Origin: Qipengyuania mesophila
GTDB taxonomy: Bacteria > Pseudomonadota > Alphaproteobacteria > Sphingomonadales > Sphingomonadaceae
Assembly (NCBI RefSeq): GCF_019711655.1
Contig: NZ_JAIGNU010000001.1
Coordinates: 1,521,501-1,585,500 of the forward strand
Direction of reading: 5' to 3'
Length of the DNA stretch: 64,000 bases
In this document: positions 17,757 to 28,322 of the stretch, piece by piece
Numbering within the stretch: the stretch's first letter is position 1
Layout: the number at the start of each line of letters is the position of its first letter
Made by a program: the position numbers and the translations under genes
The notes under the pieces: model-generated
The model's database searches: none
Told to the model about the DNA's origin: nothing
Seen by the model: the letters and a program-made list of their open reading frames with translations, nothing else

Positions 17757-19612
17757 GCCGCGGGGCGCGCACCCTCCTCCGCGAGGAGGCCATCGCGCCG
17801 GAACGGGCCGCCGCGCCGGCGCTGCCGCTCAAGGGACTGGCCGAGCCGCTCGTCGACGAGGCGCCGCCGCTTCCCGAAGCCATCCCGCTCGAGCCGGCGC
17901 GTGCGCTGGTGCTGGCGGACCTGCAGCCGCCGCGTGCCGGGCCGATCGATAGCATGCTGCGCTGGGCATACCGCCTTGGCGTGCCGGGCCCGGTGCTTGC
18001 TGCGCCCTTGCGCAAGCCCGCCGCGCCGCGCCTGCTCGCCACCGTTGCCACTCCGCTTGGAGGTGAGCGCGCGGCGGGCATGGCGCTGCGCGCGGGGCAG
18101 TTCCTGGTCCACGGCCTCAAGGTTCCGATCGACAAGGTCGATTTCGCCAGCAGTGCGCCGCTGACGCCGCCGGTCCAGCGCGTCGTTCAAGGCTTCACCT
18201 GGCTGCGCGACCTGGCCACCTGCGCTCCGCGTGAGGACTGCGCCGGGGTCGCCGAAAGGCTGCTTGCTCGCTGGCTCAAGGCCAATCCGCTTCCGGGCAA
18301 GGGGCCCGCATGGACCGTCGAGCACGCCGGGCTGCGATTGCTCGCCTGGCTGGTCCACGCACCACTCCTGCTCGGCGGCGACGCAAGACTGCGGGGCGAG
18401 GCGCTGGCGGCGATGGAGGCGAGTGCGCGCTATCTCGACCGGCAGGTCGCCCGCGCCGAAGACGGGCTGGGGCAGGTCGCCGGCTGGTGCGCGATCGTCG
18501 CAGCGGGCCTGCTGCTCCCCGATGGTCGCCCGCGCCGCCTGTTCGGCGAGGCCGGCCTCCTGCGTGCATTGGGCGAGCTCGTCGCCGACGACGGCGGAGT
18601 GCTCTCGCGCAGCCCGCTGGCGCAGATGGAAGCGATCGCGCTGCTGGTCGATCTACGCGCCTGCTACGACGCGGTCGATCGCGAGCCCCCACAGGCGCTC
18701 GAAACCATGCTCGGACTGCTCGTGCCGCCGCTGCTCGCGCTGCGCATGGGCGACCGCGGGCTGGGCAGCTGGCAGGGTGCCGGCGCAACCTCGGCGGCGC
18801 GTGTCGATACGCTGATCGCGGCCAGCGGAATCCGTGCACGGCCAGGCAAGGACAGCCGCCACTGGGGCTACCAGCGCGTCGATGCGGGCAAGGCTACGCT
18901 GGTCCTCGACGCCGCGCCGCCGCCGCGCTCGCGCCATGCGCGCTATGGCTGCGCCTCGACACTGGCCTTCGAGCTGTCGCATGGCGAACAGCGCATCGTG
19001 GTCAATTGCGGCGGTGCGGAGCTTGCCGGCGGCACGGTCCCGGTGCGGATCGAGCAGGGGCTGCGCGGGACGGCGGCGCATTCGACACTGGTGCTCGACG
19101 AAGCCAATTCGACCGCTGTGCTGATCAAGGGGCAGATCGGCAAGGGTGTCGAGGAAGTCGATATCGCGCGCACCACGGTCAAGCAGAAGGGCCGCGAAGC
19201 CGTGCGGCTCGAAGCGTCGCATAACGGTTATGCCGCGCGCTACGGGCTGATCCATCGCCGCACTTTGCTGCTCGGTGCCGATGGCAGCGGGCTGTCGGGC
19301 GAGGACCTGCTCGAGCCCTCGGGGCGGCAGGGCAAGCGCGGCAAGATCGCCTTCGCGATCCGCTTCCACCTCGGGACCGGCATCGATGTCGGCCTGTCCG
19401 ACGATCGTCGCGGCGCGGGTCTTGCCCTGCCCGACGGAAGCTACTGGCAATTCCGCCTCGGAGGCGATAGCGGCGAGGCGCATATCACAATCGAGGACAG
19501 CCTTTGGGTCGACGGGCAAGGCCGCCCGCGCGCAACCAAGCAGCTGGTCGTCGAAGGACTGACATCGCGCAGCGGGGGACGCTTCCCCTGGCTGCTCAAA
19601 CGCATGGGATAG
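17753..19612 (+). CDS. Heparinase II/III family protein
   Basis: 619 residues: an N-terminal all-alpha domain with [24 protein letters not shown] repeats, and a C-terminal heparinase II/III-like beta domain ([57 protein letters not shown]). Family members cleave acidic polysaccharides, but the conserved alphaproteobacterial rpe-heparinase-purH copies have no proven substrate. No signal peptide is visible, so it may act in the cytoplasm. It is coupled to rpe and lies 5 bases before purH. Confidence 0.88.
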   Translation: MSRGARTLLREEAIAPERAAAPALPLKGLAEPLVDEAPPLPEAIPLEPARALVLADLQPPRAGPIDSMLRWAYRLGVPGPVLAAPLRKPAAPRLLATVATPLGGERAAGMALRAGQFLVHGLKVPIDKVDFASSAPLTPPVQRVVQGFTWLRDLATCAPREDCAGVAERLLARWLKANPLPGKGPAWTVEHAGLRLLAWLVHAPLLLGGDARLRGEALAAMEASARYLDRQVARAEDGLGQVAGWCAIVAAGLLLPDGRPRRLFGEAGLLRALGELVADDGGVLSRSPLAQMEAIALLVDLRACYDAVDREPPQALETMLGLLVPPLLALRMGDRGLGSWQGAGATSAARVDTLIAASGIRARPGKDSRHWGYQRVDAGKATLVLDAAPPPRSRHARYGCASTLAFELSHGEQRIVVNCGGAELAGGTVPVRIEQGLRGTAAHSTLVLDEANSTAVLIKGQIGKGVEEVDIARTTVKQKGREAVRLEASHNGYAARYGLIHRRTLLLGADGSGLSGEDLLEPSGRQGKRGKIAFAIRFHLGTGIDVGLSDDRRGAGLALPDGSYWQFRLGGDSGEAHITIEDSLWVDGQGRPRATKQLVVEGLTSRSGGRFPWLLKRMG

Positions 19613-19617
19613 AATTC

Positions 19618-21204
19618 ATGACCGACGTGGCGATCAAGCGGGCACTGCTCTCGGTGTCCGACAAGAGCGGCTTGGTGGAACTCGGCCGGGTGCTGGCAGC
19701 CAAGGGCGTCGAACTGGTCTCTACCGGGGGCACCGCCAAGGCGCTGCGCGAAGCCGGGCTCACGGTGAAGGACGTTTCCGACCTCACCGGTTTTCCCGAG
19801 ATGATGGACGGGCGCGTCAAGACGCTCCACCCGATGGTCCATGGCGGCCTGCTCGCGGTGCGCGACAATCCCGAGCATGCCGCCGCGATGGACGAGCATG
19901 CGATCGGCGCGATCGACCTCGTGGTGGTCAATCTCTACCCTTTCGAAGCGACCGTGATGCGCGGCGCCGAGCGCGACGAGATCATCGAGAACATCGATAT
20001 CGGCGGGCCGAGCATGGTGCGCAGCGCGGCGAAGAACCACCAGTTCGTCACCATTGTCACCGATCCGGCCGACTACGATACCCTCAAGAACGAACTCGAG
20101 GCGACCGGTGCGACCTCGCTCGACTTCCGCCGCAAATGCGCGGCCAAGGCTTTCGCCGCCACCGCCGCCTATGATTCGATGATCAGCCAGTGGTTCGCAT
20201 TCGCCGACCAGCAACAGCTCTTCCCCGATTTCCTCGCGGTCAACGGCAAGGCGCCGGTCGAGCTGCGCTATGGCGAGAACCCGCATCAGAAAGCGGCGCT
20301 CTACACGCCTGCCGGCCCGCACGGGAAGGGCATCGCGCAGGCCGAGCAGCTCCAGGGCAAGGAGCTCAGCTACAACAATTATAACGACGCCGACGCCGCG
20401 CTCGAGCTGTGCGCCGAATTCGCCGGCGGCGAGCCCGCGGTGGTGATCGTCAAGCACGCCAACCCCTGCGGGGTGGCGCAGGCGCCCACGCTGCTCGAAG
20501 CGTGGAACGAGGCGCTTGCCTGCGACAGTGTGTCGGCCTTCGGAGGCATCGTCGCGGTCAACACCGAACTCGACGGGCCGACCGCCGAGGCGATCTGCGA
20601 GATCTTCACCGAAGTCGTCATCGCGCCCTCGGTCAGCGAGGAGGCGAAGGCCGCTTTCGCCAGGAAGAAGAACCTGCGCCTGCTCGTCACCGGCGACCTG
20701 CCCGACCCGCGCCGCGGCGGGCTGCTGGTCAAGCCGATCACCGGCGGCCTCCTGGTGCAGACGCGCGACAATGGCGCGATCACCGAAGCCGATCTCAAGG
20801 TCGTCACCCAGCGCGAGCCGACCGCGCAGGAGCTGAAGGACTGCCTCTTCGCCTGGACCGTGGCGCGCCACGTCAAGTCGAACGCGATCGTCTATGCCAG
20901 GGACGGCGCGACCGCCGGCATCGGCGCGGGCCAGATGAACCGCCGCGATTCCTCGCGCATCGCCGCGATGAAGGCTGCCGAAGCGGCGGAGAAATATGGC
21001 TGGGACCAGAGTCGCACGGTCGGCAGCGCGGTCGCCTCGGATGCCTTCTTCCCCTTCGCCGACGGCCTCCTGGCCGCAGCCGAAGCGGGCGCGACCGCGA
21101 TCATCCAGCCGGGCGGCTCGATCCGCGACGAGGAAGTGATCGCCGCCGCCGACGAGGCGGGGCTGGCCATGGTCTTCACTGGGATGCGCCATTTCCGCCA
21201 TTGA
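19618..21204 (+). CDS. purH: Bifunctional AICAR transformylase / IMP cyclohydrolase
   Basis: Catalyses the last two steps of IMP synthesis. 528 residues: an N-terminal cyclohydrolase domain (about 1-200; [35 protein letters not shown]), then the transformylase domain ([29 protein letters not shown], ending [28 protein letters not shown]). The ribosome site is weak, and the gene may depend on read-through from the heparinase gene 5 bases upstream. The opposite strand is open for most of this gene, a GC-rich shadow. Confidence 0.97.
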   Translation: MTDVAIKRALLSVSDKSGLVELGRVLAAKGVELVSTGGTAKALREAGLTVKDVSDLTGFPEMMDGRVKTLHPMVHGGLLAVRDNPEHAAAMDEHAIGAIDLVVVNLYPFEATVMRGAERDEIIENIDIGGPSMVRSAAKNHQFVTIVTDPADYDTLKNELEATGATSLDFRRKCAAKAFAATAAYDSMISQWFAFADQQQLFPDFLAVNGKAPVELRYGENPHQKAALYTPAGPHGKGIAQAEQLQGKELSYNNYNDADAALELCAEFAGGEPAVVIVKHANPCGVAQAPTLLEAWNEALACDSVSAFGGIVAVNTELDGPTAEAICEIFTEVVIAPSVSEEAKAAFARKKNLRLLVTGDLPDPRRGGLLVKPITGGLLVQTRDNGAITEADLKVVTQREPTAQELKDCLFAWTVARHVKSNAIVYARDGATAGIGAGQMNRRDSSRIAAMKAAEAAEKYGWDQSRTVGSAVASDAFFPFADGLLAAAEAGATAIIQPGGSIRDEEVIAAADEAGLAMVFTGMRHFRH

Positions 21205-21314
21205 GCCGACCGGTCCGGCGGATCATCGCCTGAACCGTTCACAACGATCGCATTAAGCAGGTTGCAAGTGCAGCCGGTGTAACCATGTCGGCGAGACTGA
21301 CGAAAGACCTGACC

Positions 21315-21446
21315 ATGAGCCTGTTCACCCCCGACCTCTATCGCAACTTCGGCATCGGCTTCGGAGCCGGCGCCATCGCCGTGCTCATCGCCAATGGCGG
21401 CGAAATCCTCGGCGCTGTGCCGCAACTGATCGCCGCCATCTTCTGA
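21315..21446 (+). CDS. Small hydrophobic protein, 43 residues
   Basis: A short frame starting [17 protein letters not shown] with one hydrophobic helix ([19 protein letters not shown]) and stopping at TGA that overlaps the msrA ATG (TGATG). The tight coupling to msrA and the membrane-like composition suggest a real small protein. An in-frame ATG at 21285 would add ten residues. Function unknown. Confidence 0.55.
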   Translation: MSLFTPDLYRNFGIGFGAGAIAVLIANGGEILGAVPQLIAAIF

Positions 21447-22126
21447 TGCGCGGGCGCGCCGCCCTTGCCGCCGCGGCACTGGCGCTGGGACTTGCGGCCT
21501 GCCAGCAGCCCGCCCTTGCGGCGGAGAGCGCGGTCGCGGCCCCCAAGGCCAAGCGCGTGGCGCGGGAAGGCAAGGGCCTCAAGACCGCGATCTTCGCTGG
21601 CGGCTGCTTCTGGGGCGTCGAGGCCGTCTTCAGCCATGTGAAGGGTGTCAGGAGCGCGGTCTCGGGCTATCATGGCGGCACCGAGCGCCAGGCCTCCTAC
21701 AATCTCGTTTCCAGCGGCATGACCGAGCATGCCGAGGCGGTGAAGGTCACCTACGACCCGAACGTCATCCGCTACGACCAGCTGCTCAGGATATTCTTCT
21801 CGGTCGTTGCCGATCCGACTCAGCTCAACCGCCAGGGTCCCGATACGGGCACGCAATACCGCAGCGCGATCGTTCCGACTTCCGCCGAACAGAATGCCGT
21901 CGCCAAGGCCTATATCGCGCAGCTCAAGGCCGCCAAACTGTGGGACCGCCCGATCGTCACCCGTATCGAGCGCGCACAGGGGTTCTACCCGGCCGAGAGC
22001 TACCACCAGGATTTCGCCGCGAAGAACCCGCGCCATGCCTATATCGTGCGCTGGGATGCTCCCAAGGTGGCGGCGCTCAAGCGGATGTATCCCCGCGTCT
22101 ATTCGGCGAGCTTCCGGCGCGACTAG
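21446..22126 (+). CDS. msrA: Peptide-methionine (S)-S-oxide reductase, lipoprotein form
   Basis: Repairs oxidised methionine (S-epimer) in proteins. The N-terminus is a lipoprotein signal (lipobox LAAC, C19), so the enzyme should act in the periplasm. The catalytic motif is GGCFWG (C54), followed by [30 protein letters not shown] and ESYHQDF. 226 residues. It is coupled to the small protein gene upstream. The msrB gene at 43997-44494 encodes the complementary R-specific enzyme, also as an exported lipoprotein. Confidence 0.95.
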   Translation: MRGRAALAAAALALGLAACQQPALAAESAVAAPKAKRVAREGKGLKTAIFAGGCFWGVEAVFSHVKGVRSAVSGYHGGTERQASYNLVSSGMTEHAEAVKVTYDPNVIRYDQLLRIFFSVVADPTQLNRQGPDTGTQYRSAIVPTSAEQNAVAKAYIAQLKAAKLWDRPIVTRIERAQGFYPAESYHQDFAAKNPRHAYIVRWDAPKVAALKRMYPRVYSASFRRD

Positions 22127-22163
22127 CTTGCGCGAGGGCGCGCCGCGCCCTACCTCTTGGCGC

Positions 22164-22631
22164 ATGGCCGGACATCACCATGCTCACAAGGAACACGAGG
22201 GCGCGGACCTGATCGCCGCCGCCCGTAGCACGCTCACCGACAGCGGCGAGCAATGGACCGGCATGCGCCAGTCGGTGTTCGAGGAACTCGCCCGGCACGA
22301 CAAGCCTGCCAGCGCTTACGACATCGCCGACAATCTCTCGCAGAGCCGCGGCAAGCGGGTGGCGCCCAACAGCGTCTATCGCATTCTCGACCTGTTCGTG
22401 CGGACCAATCTCGCCAACCGGATCGAGAGCGCCAACGCCTATCTCGTCAACACGCATCCGGGCTGTCGGCACGACTGCATCTTCCTGATCTGCGACGATT
22501 GCGGCAAGGCCACGCATGTCGACGACGACCGCGTGACCGGCGCGTTGCGCGAGGCGGGCAAGGACGCGGGCTTCACCGACGTCCGCCCGGTGATCGAGCT
22601 GCGCGGGCTGTGCGACGATTGCGCCGCTTAG
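22164..22631 (+). CDS. Fur-family regulator, Zur-like
   Basis: DNA-binding repressor of the Fur family, most likely zinc-responsive. 155 residues: a histidine-rich start ([10 protein letters not shown]), a winged helix ([23 protein letters not shown], then [24 protein letters not shown]) and the dimerisation part [22 protein letters not shown] with the structural-zinc cysteine pairs ICDDC and LCDDC. This pattern fits Zur better than Fur or PerR. No zinc transporter gene is next to it. Confidence 0.85.
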   Translation: MAGHHHAHKEHEGADLIAAARSTLTDSGEQWTGMRQSVFEELARHDKPASAYDIADNLSQSRGKRVAPNSVYRILDLFVRTNLANRIESANAYLVNTHPGCRHDCIFLICDDCGKATHVDDDRVTGALREAGKDAGFTDVRPVIELRGLCDDCAA

Positions 22632-22707
22632 GCCCCGGCAGTCCGTTCCCTTCTGGCGACAAAGCGTTCATCGACAGTTTCGTCGGACGCGTGTAGAGCG
22701 CATCGCC

Positions 22708-24630
22708 ATGACTAGTCGCCCCAAGACGCCGTTGCTCGACACGGTCGATACACCCGACGATCTCCGCAAGCTCAAGAAGGATCAGCTCCGCCAGCTGGCC
22801 GACGAATTGCGTGCCGAGATGATCGACGCGGTGGGGCAGACCGGCGGGCACCTCGGCTCGGGCCTTGGCGTGGTCGAACTGACCACTGCGATCCACTACG
22901 TCTTCGACACGCCGACCGACAAGCTGGTGTGGGACGTCGGCCACCAGTGCTATCCGCACAAGATCCTCACCGGACGGCGTGACCGCATCCGCACGCTGCG
23001 CCAGGGCGGTGGCCTCAGCGGCTTCACCAAGCGCGCCGAGAGCGAATACGATCCCTTCGGCGCGGCGCATTCGTCGACTTCGATCTCGGCGGCGCTCGGT
23101 TTCGCCATGGCCAACAAGATGCAGGACCGCCCCGGCCGCGGCATCGCGGTGATCGGCGACGGCGCAATGAGCGCGGGCATGGCCTATGAGGCGATGAACA
23201 ATGCCGAACAGGCGGGCAATCGCCTGATCGTGATCCTCAACGACAACGACATGTCGATCGCGCCCCCCGTGGGCGGCCTCTCGGCCTATCTCGCGCGGAT
23301 GGTGTCGAGCAGCGAATATCTCGGCCTGCGTTCGATGGCGTCGAAGATCGCCAAGAAGCTCGGTCGGCGCGTGTGGGGCGGGCTCGAAAAGGCCGAGGAA
23401 TACACCCGGGGCATGGTGACCGGCGGGACGCTGTTCGAGGAGCTCGGCTTCTACTATGTCGGCCCGATCGACGGGCACAATCTCGACCACCTCATCCCGG
23501 TGCTGGAGAATGTCCGCGACAGCGAACAGGGCCCGGTGCTGATCCATGTCGTGACGCAGAAGGGCAAGGGCTACGCTCCGGCCGAAAACAGCGCCGACAA
23601 ATATCACGGCGTCGCCAAGTTCGACGTCGTCACCGGCGAGCAGAAGAAGAGCTCGGGCGGCCCGCCCGCCTATCAGAACGTCTTCGGCGAAACGCTGGCG
23701 AAGCTGGCCGACAGCGATCCGCGCATCTGCGCCATCACCGCGGCAATGCCGAGCGGCACCGGCGTCGACAAGTTCGCCAAGGCGCATCCCGACAGGGCCT
23801 TCGACGTCGGCATCGCCGAGCAGCATGGCGTGACCTTTGCTGCTGGCCTGGCCGCAGAAGGCATGCGGCCCTTCGCCGCGATCTACTCGACCTTCCTCCA
23901 GCGCGCCTACGACCAAGTGGTGCACGACGTGGCGATCCAGAACCTGCCCGTGCGCTTCGCCATCGACCGCGCGGGGCTGGTCGGGGCCGATGGCTGCACC
24001 CATGCGGGCAGCTTCGACATCACCTATCTCGCGACGCTGCCCAACATGGTCGTGATGGCCGCCGCCGACGAGGCGGAGCTGGCGCATATGACCTATACGG
24101 CGGCCGAGTATGACGAAGGCCCGATCGCCTTCCGCTATCCGCGCGGCAATGGCGTCGGAGTCGAGATTCCCGAAACGCTCGAAAAGCTCGAAATCGGCAA
24201 GGGCCGCATCGTCCGCGAAGGCAGCAAGGTCGCGATCCTGTCATTGGGCGCGCGTCTGGAAGAGGCGAAGAAGGCCGCCGACCAGCTCGAGGCCAAGGGC
24301 CTTTCGACCACCGTCGCCGACATGCGCTTCGCCAAGCCGCTCGACACCGCGCTGATCGAGAAGCTTATGCGCAGCCACGAGGTCGTGGTCACGGTCGAGG
24401 AAGGCGCCGTGGGCGGCCTCGGCGCGCATGTGCTGACTTTCGCCTCGGACGAGGGCCTGACCGACGGCGGCCTCAAGGTGCGCACCATGCGCCTGCCCGA
24501 CATTTTCCAGGATCATGACGATCCGATGAAGCAGTACGATGAGGCGGGCCTCAATGCGCCGCACATCGTCGATACGGTGCTGAACGCGCTGCGCCATAAC
24601 AGCGCAGGCGTGGAAGAGGCGCGGGCATAG
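22708..24630 (+). CDS. dxs: 1-deoxy-D-xylulose-5-phosphate synthase
   Basis: First step of the MEP isoprenoid pathway: pyruvate and glyceraldehyde 3-phosphate are joined using thiamine diphosphate. 640 residues. Signatures: [35 protein letters not shown], the ThDP motif [19 protein letters not shown], then [17 protein letters not shown] and [18 protein letters not shown]. No ThDP riboswitch is apparent in the 76 bases before it. The next gene starts 10 bases after the stop. Confidence 0.97.
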   Translation: MTSRPKTPLLDTVDTPDDLRKLKKDQLRQLADELRAEMIDAVGQTGGHLGSGLGVVELTTAIHYVFDTPTDKLVWDVGHQCYPHKILTGRRDRIRTLRQGGGLSGFTKRAESEYDPFGAAHSSTSISAALGFAMANKMQDRPGRGIAVIGDGAMSAGMAYEAMNNAEQAGNRLIVILNDNDMSIAPPVGGLSAYLARMVSSSEYLGLRSMASKIAKKLGRRVWGGLEKAEEYTRGMVTGGTLFEELGFYYVGPIDGHNLDHLIPVLENVRDSEQGPVLIHVVTQKGKGYAPAENSADKYHGVAKFDVVTGEQKKSSGGPPAYQNVFGETLAKLADSDPRICAITAAMPSGTGVDKFAKAHPDRAFDVGIAEQHGVTFAAGLAAEGMRPFAAIYSTFLQRAYDQVVHDVAIQNLPVRFAIDRAGLVGADGCTHAGSFDITYLATLPNMVVMAAADEAELAHMTYTAAEYDEGPIAFRYPRGNGVGVEIPETLEKLEIGKGRIVREGSKVAILSLGARLEEAKKAADQLEAKGLSTTVADMRFAKPLDTALIEKLMRSHEVVVTVEEGAVGGLGAHVLTFASDEGLTDGGLKVRTMRLPDIFQDHDDPMKQYDEAGLNAPHIVDTVLNALRHNSAGVEEARA

Positions 24631-24639
24631 GGGGCGAAG

Positions 24640-24855
24640 ATGCAAATTGCTCAGCTGGCGAAAACACTAAGCGAACGCGTTGAAAAAGCGGCGAAAGGTG
24701 AGCGCGTCACACAAATCCATCTCTTCGGCATTGAGTTTGCTGAAGAGATAGGCAGCGCTGCCAATCAGGTGGTGGAGGCTTCTGAAATTGACAATAGCTA
24801 CGCCACCGAAGTGCGCAAAGGGATGCGCTTGGCAAAGTACGTCCGTCTGCGTTGA
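24640..24855 (+). CDS. Small HTH-like protein of unknown role
   Basis: 71 residues; the part KGERVTQIHLFGIEFAEEI followed by SYATEVRKGMRLAKYVRLR resembles small alphaproteobacterial 'HTH-like' proteins, as far as I can judge without a search. Base composition is clearly more AT-rich than the dxs and crotonase genes around it (runs such as AAAACACTAAG, GAAAAAGCGGCGAAAGG), which suggests recent acquisition. The ribosome site is modest (GGGGCGAAG). It lies between dxs (9-base gap) and the crotonase gene (6-base gap). Confidence 0.65.
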   Translation: MQIAQLAKTLSERVEKAAKGERVTQIHLFGIEFAEEIGSAANQVVEASEIDNSYATEVRKGMRLAKYVRLR

Positions 24856-24861
24856 TTTGAC

Positions 24862-25659
24862 ATGACCCTGCTCACCATCGACACCGCCGACCACGTCACC
24901 ACGCTCACGCTCAACCGCCCGGACACGATGAACCCGCTCGGCGCGGCGGGCGACGGCGATGCCTTCGCGACTGCCTGCGATGCCATCAACGCCGACATGG
25001 ACGTACGCTGCGTGATCCTGACGGGCGCGGGGCGGGCGTTCAGCGCGGGGGGCGACATCAAGGCGATGAAGGAGCGGACCGGGACCTTCGGGGGGACCGC
25101 ACCGGAGATCTCCGACGGCTACCGCAACAACATCCACAAGGTGCTGCGCGCGCTCTACGGGCTGCGCGTGCCGCTGATCGCCGCGGTCAACGGGCCGGCG
25201 ATCGGGCTCGGCTGCGACCTCGCCTGCCTTGCCGACATGCGCATCGCCAGCGATCGCGCGAAATTCGGCGTCACCTTCCTCAAGCTCGGCATCATCCCCG
25301 GCGATGGCGGCACCTGGATACTGCCGCGCATCATCGGCGAGGCGCGTGCGGCCGAGCTGTTCTACACCGGCGACGTGATCGATGCGGCGACCGCGCTCGA
25401 CTGGGGCCTCGTCAGCCGCGTGGTCGAGGGCGAGGCGCTGATGGACGAGGCACACGCGCTCGCCGCCAAGGTCGCCGCCATGCCCCCGCACGCTTTGCGT
25501 CAGGCGAAGAACCTCATGCGGCAGGGGCGCTCGGTCGGCTACGACACCGCGCTCGAGATGGCCGCCAACACCCAGGCGCTGATGCACCTCACCGAAGATC
25601 ACATGGAAGGGATCGACGCGCTGCTCGAAAAGCGCGCGCCGAAGTTCAGCGGACAGTAG
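24862..25659 (+). CDS. Enoyl-CoA hydratase/isomerase family protein
   Basis: Crotonase-fold enzyme acting on acyl-CoA thioesters. 265 residues: CoA/oxyanion motif AFSAGGDIKAMKER, VNGPAIGLGCDLACLADMRIAS, and the second active-site segment KLGIIPGDGGTWILPRIIG. Here an aspartate (GDGG) stands where many hydratases have the second catalytic glutamate, and the first position is also non-standard (GLGCDLAC). The exact reaction (hydratase, isomerase or other) is therefore open. Convergent with the NnrU gene. Confidence 0.88.
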   Translation: MTLLTIDTADHVTTLTLNRPDTMNPLGAAGDGDAFATACDAINADMDVRCVILTGAGRAFSAGGDIKAMKERTGTFGGTAPEISDGYRNNIHKVLRALYGLRVPLIAAVNGPAIGLGCDLACLADMRIASDRAKFGVTFLKLGIIPGDGGTWILPRIIGEARAAELFYTGDVIDAATALDWGLVSRVVEGEALMDEAHALAAKVAAMPPHALRQAKNLMRQGRSVGYDTALEMAANTQALMHLTEDHMEGIDALLEKRAPKFSGQ

Positions 25660-25684
25660 ACGCTTTGGCCGCGCCGCTGGAGGA

Positions 25685-26365
25685 CTAGACCCAGCGCCAG
25701 ATCCCTGCGGGCATCCCGTTGGCGTGGATATGGCCATAGGTCGCGGCGAGCCAGATGATCACGCCGCCGATCCAGGCCACGGGGCCCGCGCGCAGCAGTC
25801 GGCCGAAACGCGGCCAGTAGCTCGTCTGCGCTTCCCAGCCGGCCCAGGCCTCGCCCATCAGCCCCTCCTTCTTGCGGTCCTGCAGATGCGCGCCCACCAG
25901 CGCGAGCACGCCGATCGCGCCCGCCATCACGATCTGCCGCGCGGTCGGGCTCAGCAGCAGGTGCGTCGCCGCCCACAGCGCGAAGCTCCACATCATCGGG
26001 TGGCGCGTCACATGAAAGACGCCGTGCGGGCCGCGCGCGGCAAGGCTCGTCGCGCCCGGGGCGGGCAGCGCGGGATTGCCGACGAAGGAGCCGGCGAGCA
26101 GTACCGATGCGACGAGCATGACCAGCGTCGCCATCGCCCAGCCGATGTCGCCCATGGCGTACCACAGGACCGGGCCCGAGGGGCCGACCGCGCGGAAGGC
26201 GACTACCGCCCAGACGAATGTGGCCAGCGCGACGAGCGAATAGAATGCGCGGAAGCCGTTCTCGCCCAGCGCCCCGACCAGCGGCGCGCGCAGCGGGTGC
26301 GAAAGCGCGAAATGACTGCCGACGAAAGCGATCGAAGCGGCAACGAGTGACAGCAGCGGATCCAT
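25685..26365 (-). CDS. NnrU family membrane protein
   Basis: Integral-membrane protein of the NnrU/methyltransferase-like group. About six hydrophobic segments are visible; the conserved signature is HGVFHVTRHPMMWSFALWAATHLL. 226 residues. NnrU proteins were named for a link with nitric-oxide metabolism, but most homologues have no proven function and no nir or nor genes are nearby. The ATG at 26365 is preceded by an excellent ribosome site (GGGGGAGG). Confidence 0.87.
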   Translation of the reverse strand: MDPLLSLVAASIAFVGSHFALSHPLRAPLVGALGENGFRAFYSLVALATFVWAVVAFRAVGPSGPVLWYAMGDIGWAMATLVMLVASVLLAGSFVGNPALPAPGATSLAARGPHGVFHVTRHPMMWSFALWAATHLLLSPTARQIVMAGAIGVLALVGAHLQDRKKEGLMGEAWAGWEAQTSYWPRFGRLLRAGPVAWIGGVIIWLAATYGHIHANGMPAGIWRWV

Positions 26366-26430
26366 GATGTCCTCCCCCAAGGTCGGACGTCAGGCTATCA
26401 CAGTCCTACCGCGCGGCAAGCCGTCTCGGC

Positions 26431-26931
26431 TCAGCGCCCCTCGATACCGATGAGTTCGACCTTGAACAGCAGCGTCGCGCCGCCGGGGATCGGGCCCTTG
26501 CCGCTCGCGCCATAGGCGAGGTCGGCGGGGGCGGCGATCTCGATCGTGTCGCCCACGCCCATCTCCGGGATCGCCATCTGCCAGGCCTTGATCAGCCTGC
26601 CGAGTGGAAAGGTCGCCGGCTCGCCCCGGTCGTAGGAGGAATCGAAGGTCTCGCCGTCGATGAAGGTTCCGGCGTAATGGACCGTCACCGTGTCCTCGAC
26701 CGTCGGGTGAACCTCGCTTCCGGCGAAGTGTGTATAGCGCCAGCGCAGCCCGCCGGGCATGACGCGCCAGCCGCCCTCGGCATCGAGCTTGGTGAGATAG
26801 GCCTGCTGGGCGTTCATCCACGCGATGTCCTGCGACCGGTCGGGCGGGCTCTCCTGCGCGCAGGCGGCATAGCCGCCCACGGCGAGGATCGCGGCGCCCA
26901 GCGCGAGCATGCTTGTACGCATCTCGTTCAT
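26431..26931 (-). CDS. Exported FKBP-type peptidyl-prolyl isomerase
   Basis: Catalyses cis-trans isomerisation of proline bonds in the envelope. A signal sequence with a possible lipobox-like end (GGYAAC) precedes an FKBP domain: DTVTVHYAGTFIDGETFDSSYDRGEPATFPLGRLIKAWQ, GDTIEIAAPADLAYG and GGATLLFKVELIGI. 166 residues; an ATG three codons later (26922) is an equally plausible start with better ribosome-site spacing. It lies 2 bases after the first amidohydrolase gene and closes that operon. Confidence 0.9.
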   Translation of the reverse strand: MNEMRTSMLALGAAILAVGGYAACAQESPPDRSQDIAWMNAQQAYLTKLDAEGGWRVMPGGLRWRYTHFAGSEVHPTVEDTVTVHYAGTFIDGETFDSSYDRGEPATFPLGRLIKAWQMAIPEMGVGDTIEIAAPADLAYGASGKGPIPGGATLLFKVELIGIEGR

Positions 26932-26933
26932 CC

Positions 26934-28322
26934 CTACCAGTCGTAGCCCTTGGGCTGGTCGCTCGTATCCAGATCGCGGTAGCGGTCGCGCAGGCGGCTC
27001 TGGTGGCTCTCGAGCGGTTGTTCGACACCATCGATGAAGACCTTCACCGGAGCCGAGCCGACCTCGAGCGGATCCCCGTCCCAGATCACCACATCGCCCA
27101 GCGCGCCGGGGGCGAGGATTCCTGCCCTGCTGCCCATCCCGCTGATCGTCGCGGGAACCGAGCTGATCGCGGCAAAGGCCTGACCCCAGCTGAGGCCATC
27201 GGCACCCGGCACGCGCGTCAGCGCGACCAGGTTCCCTGCATACTGGCCGAGATTGCGCGGGTTCTCCATTGCCGAGGCATTGATCGCGACGCGCACGCCC
27301 GCCTTGACCATCCGGCCGACGTTCGACTGTGTGCTGGCGAGTTCCTCGAAATTCTGCGGCAGGTCGTCGAGTCCGTCGGCGATGACCGGGACTCCGGCTG
27401 CGGCTATGTCGCTCGCCACCAGCCAGCCTTCGCTCGCACCGACCAGCACTAGGTCGAGGCGCGGGAAATCGCGCTTGAGGGCAATCACGCTACGGATGTC
27501 CGAAGCGCGCTCGACGCCGACATAGAGCTTCTGTTCGCCGCGCACGACGGGGACCAGCGCCGCCGCGTCGAAGCGGGTCAGCAGCACATCGCCTTCGCGA
27601 TCGGTCGGGCTGCCGGAAAGCCTCGGGTCGAGCGGGACATCGTCGCCAAGGTCGACATTGCCGCGGTTCGACGAGCGTCCCGGGATCCGCGCATCCTCGC
27701 CCAGCCGGGTCGCTTCGCGCAGTGCGTTGCGGAACAGCGCATGCGCCGAGACGCGGCTCCCCCCGGCGCGGCGGGCACCGCCCTCGCCGAGGTCGACGAA
27801 CTGGAAGGCGCGCTGGCGCGTGACTGCGTTGGCGTCCGCGCCGAGGTCGATGATCGCACCCTGTCCGCCGAAGATCGAGGCCGAGGGGGGCATCATCGTC
27901 GCCGCGCGCGTCACGCCTGCGGCACGATGGACGAGGATGTGCTGCGACGAAGGATTGATCGCCGTGCTGACGTCGAGAGCCGCGCTGAAAGGGGAGTTCG
28001 AGGCGCGCGTGTCGTTCGATTCGCTGACCGCGCCGACATCCCAGAGGCCGAGAGTGGTAACCGTGGCGAAGATGCCGGGCGTGACCCAGCTGCCGGTGCC
28101 GTCGAGCGCCTCGATACCCGCAGGCACGGCGACACCGCGGCCTGCCGCGACCACCTTGCCGCCACGCACGACGACGGTCGCGCCTTCGATCGGCTCGGAA
28201 CCGTCGCCGGTGGCGACAGTGGCATTGGTGATGGCGAGGTCCTGCGCCATGGCGGGGGCGGCGGAGGCCAGCGCGAGCATGCTCGCGGCGCCGAGGACGA
28301 ATGCGTTCAGCGCGCGGTTCAT
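26934..28322 (-). CDS. Exported amidohydrolase-like protein lacking the metal ligands
   Basis: 462 residues with a signal peptide (cleavage near PAMAQ) and the amidohydrolase layout: an N-terminal beta part (VVRGGKVVAAGRGVAVPAG), then WVTPG, and a C-terminal GALGDVVIWDGDPLEVGSAPVKVFIDG. It aligns by eye with the next gene, but the metal site is lost. The partner's IDIHSH is FATVTT here (H to V88 and T90), its FHH is VGAS, and its HSDDAN is INASAM. It is probably a catalytically dead paralogue, perhaps a structural partner. Its ATG overlaps the stop of the active copy. Confidence 0.85.
   Translation of the reverse strand: MNRALNAFVLGAASMLALASAAPAMAQDLAITNATVATGDGSEPIEGATVVVRGGKVVAAGRGVAVPAGIEALDGTGSWVTPGIFATVTTLGLWDVGAVSESNDTRASNSPFSAALDVSTAINPSSQHILVHRAAGVTRAATMMPPSASIFGGQGAIIDLGADANAVTRQRAFQFVDLGEGGARRAGGSRVSAHALFRNALREATRLGEDARIPGRSSNRGNVDLGDDVPLDPRLSGSPTDREGDVLLTRFDAAALVPVVRGEQKLYVGVERASDIRSVIALKRDFPRLDLVLVGASEGWLVASDIAAAGVPVIADGLDDLPQNFEELASTQSNVGRMVKAGVRVAINASAMENPRNLGQYAGNLVALTRVPGADGLSWGQAFAAISSVPATISGMGSRAGILAPGALGDVVIWDGDPLEVGSAPVKVFIDGVEQPLESHQSRLRDRYRDLDTSDQPKGYDW

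Noticed and set aside
19441-21201. 586-codon open frame antisense to purH
   Set aside because: A GC-rich shadow frame; its composition (charged, repetitive) and exact overlap with a certain gene argue against coding.
22632-22707. Thiamine riboswitch before dxs
   Set aside because: The space is only 76 bases and lacks the conserved THI-box CUGAGA and ACCUGA segments.
22573-24087. 504-codon open frame antisense to dxs
   Set aside because: Shadow of a confidently identified gene with strong third-position GC.
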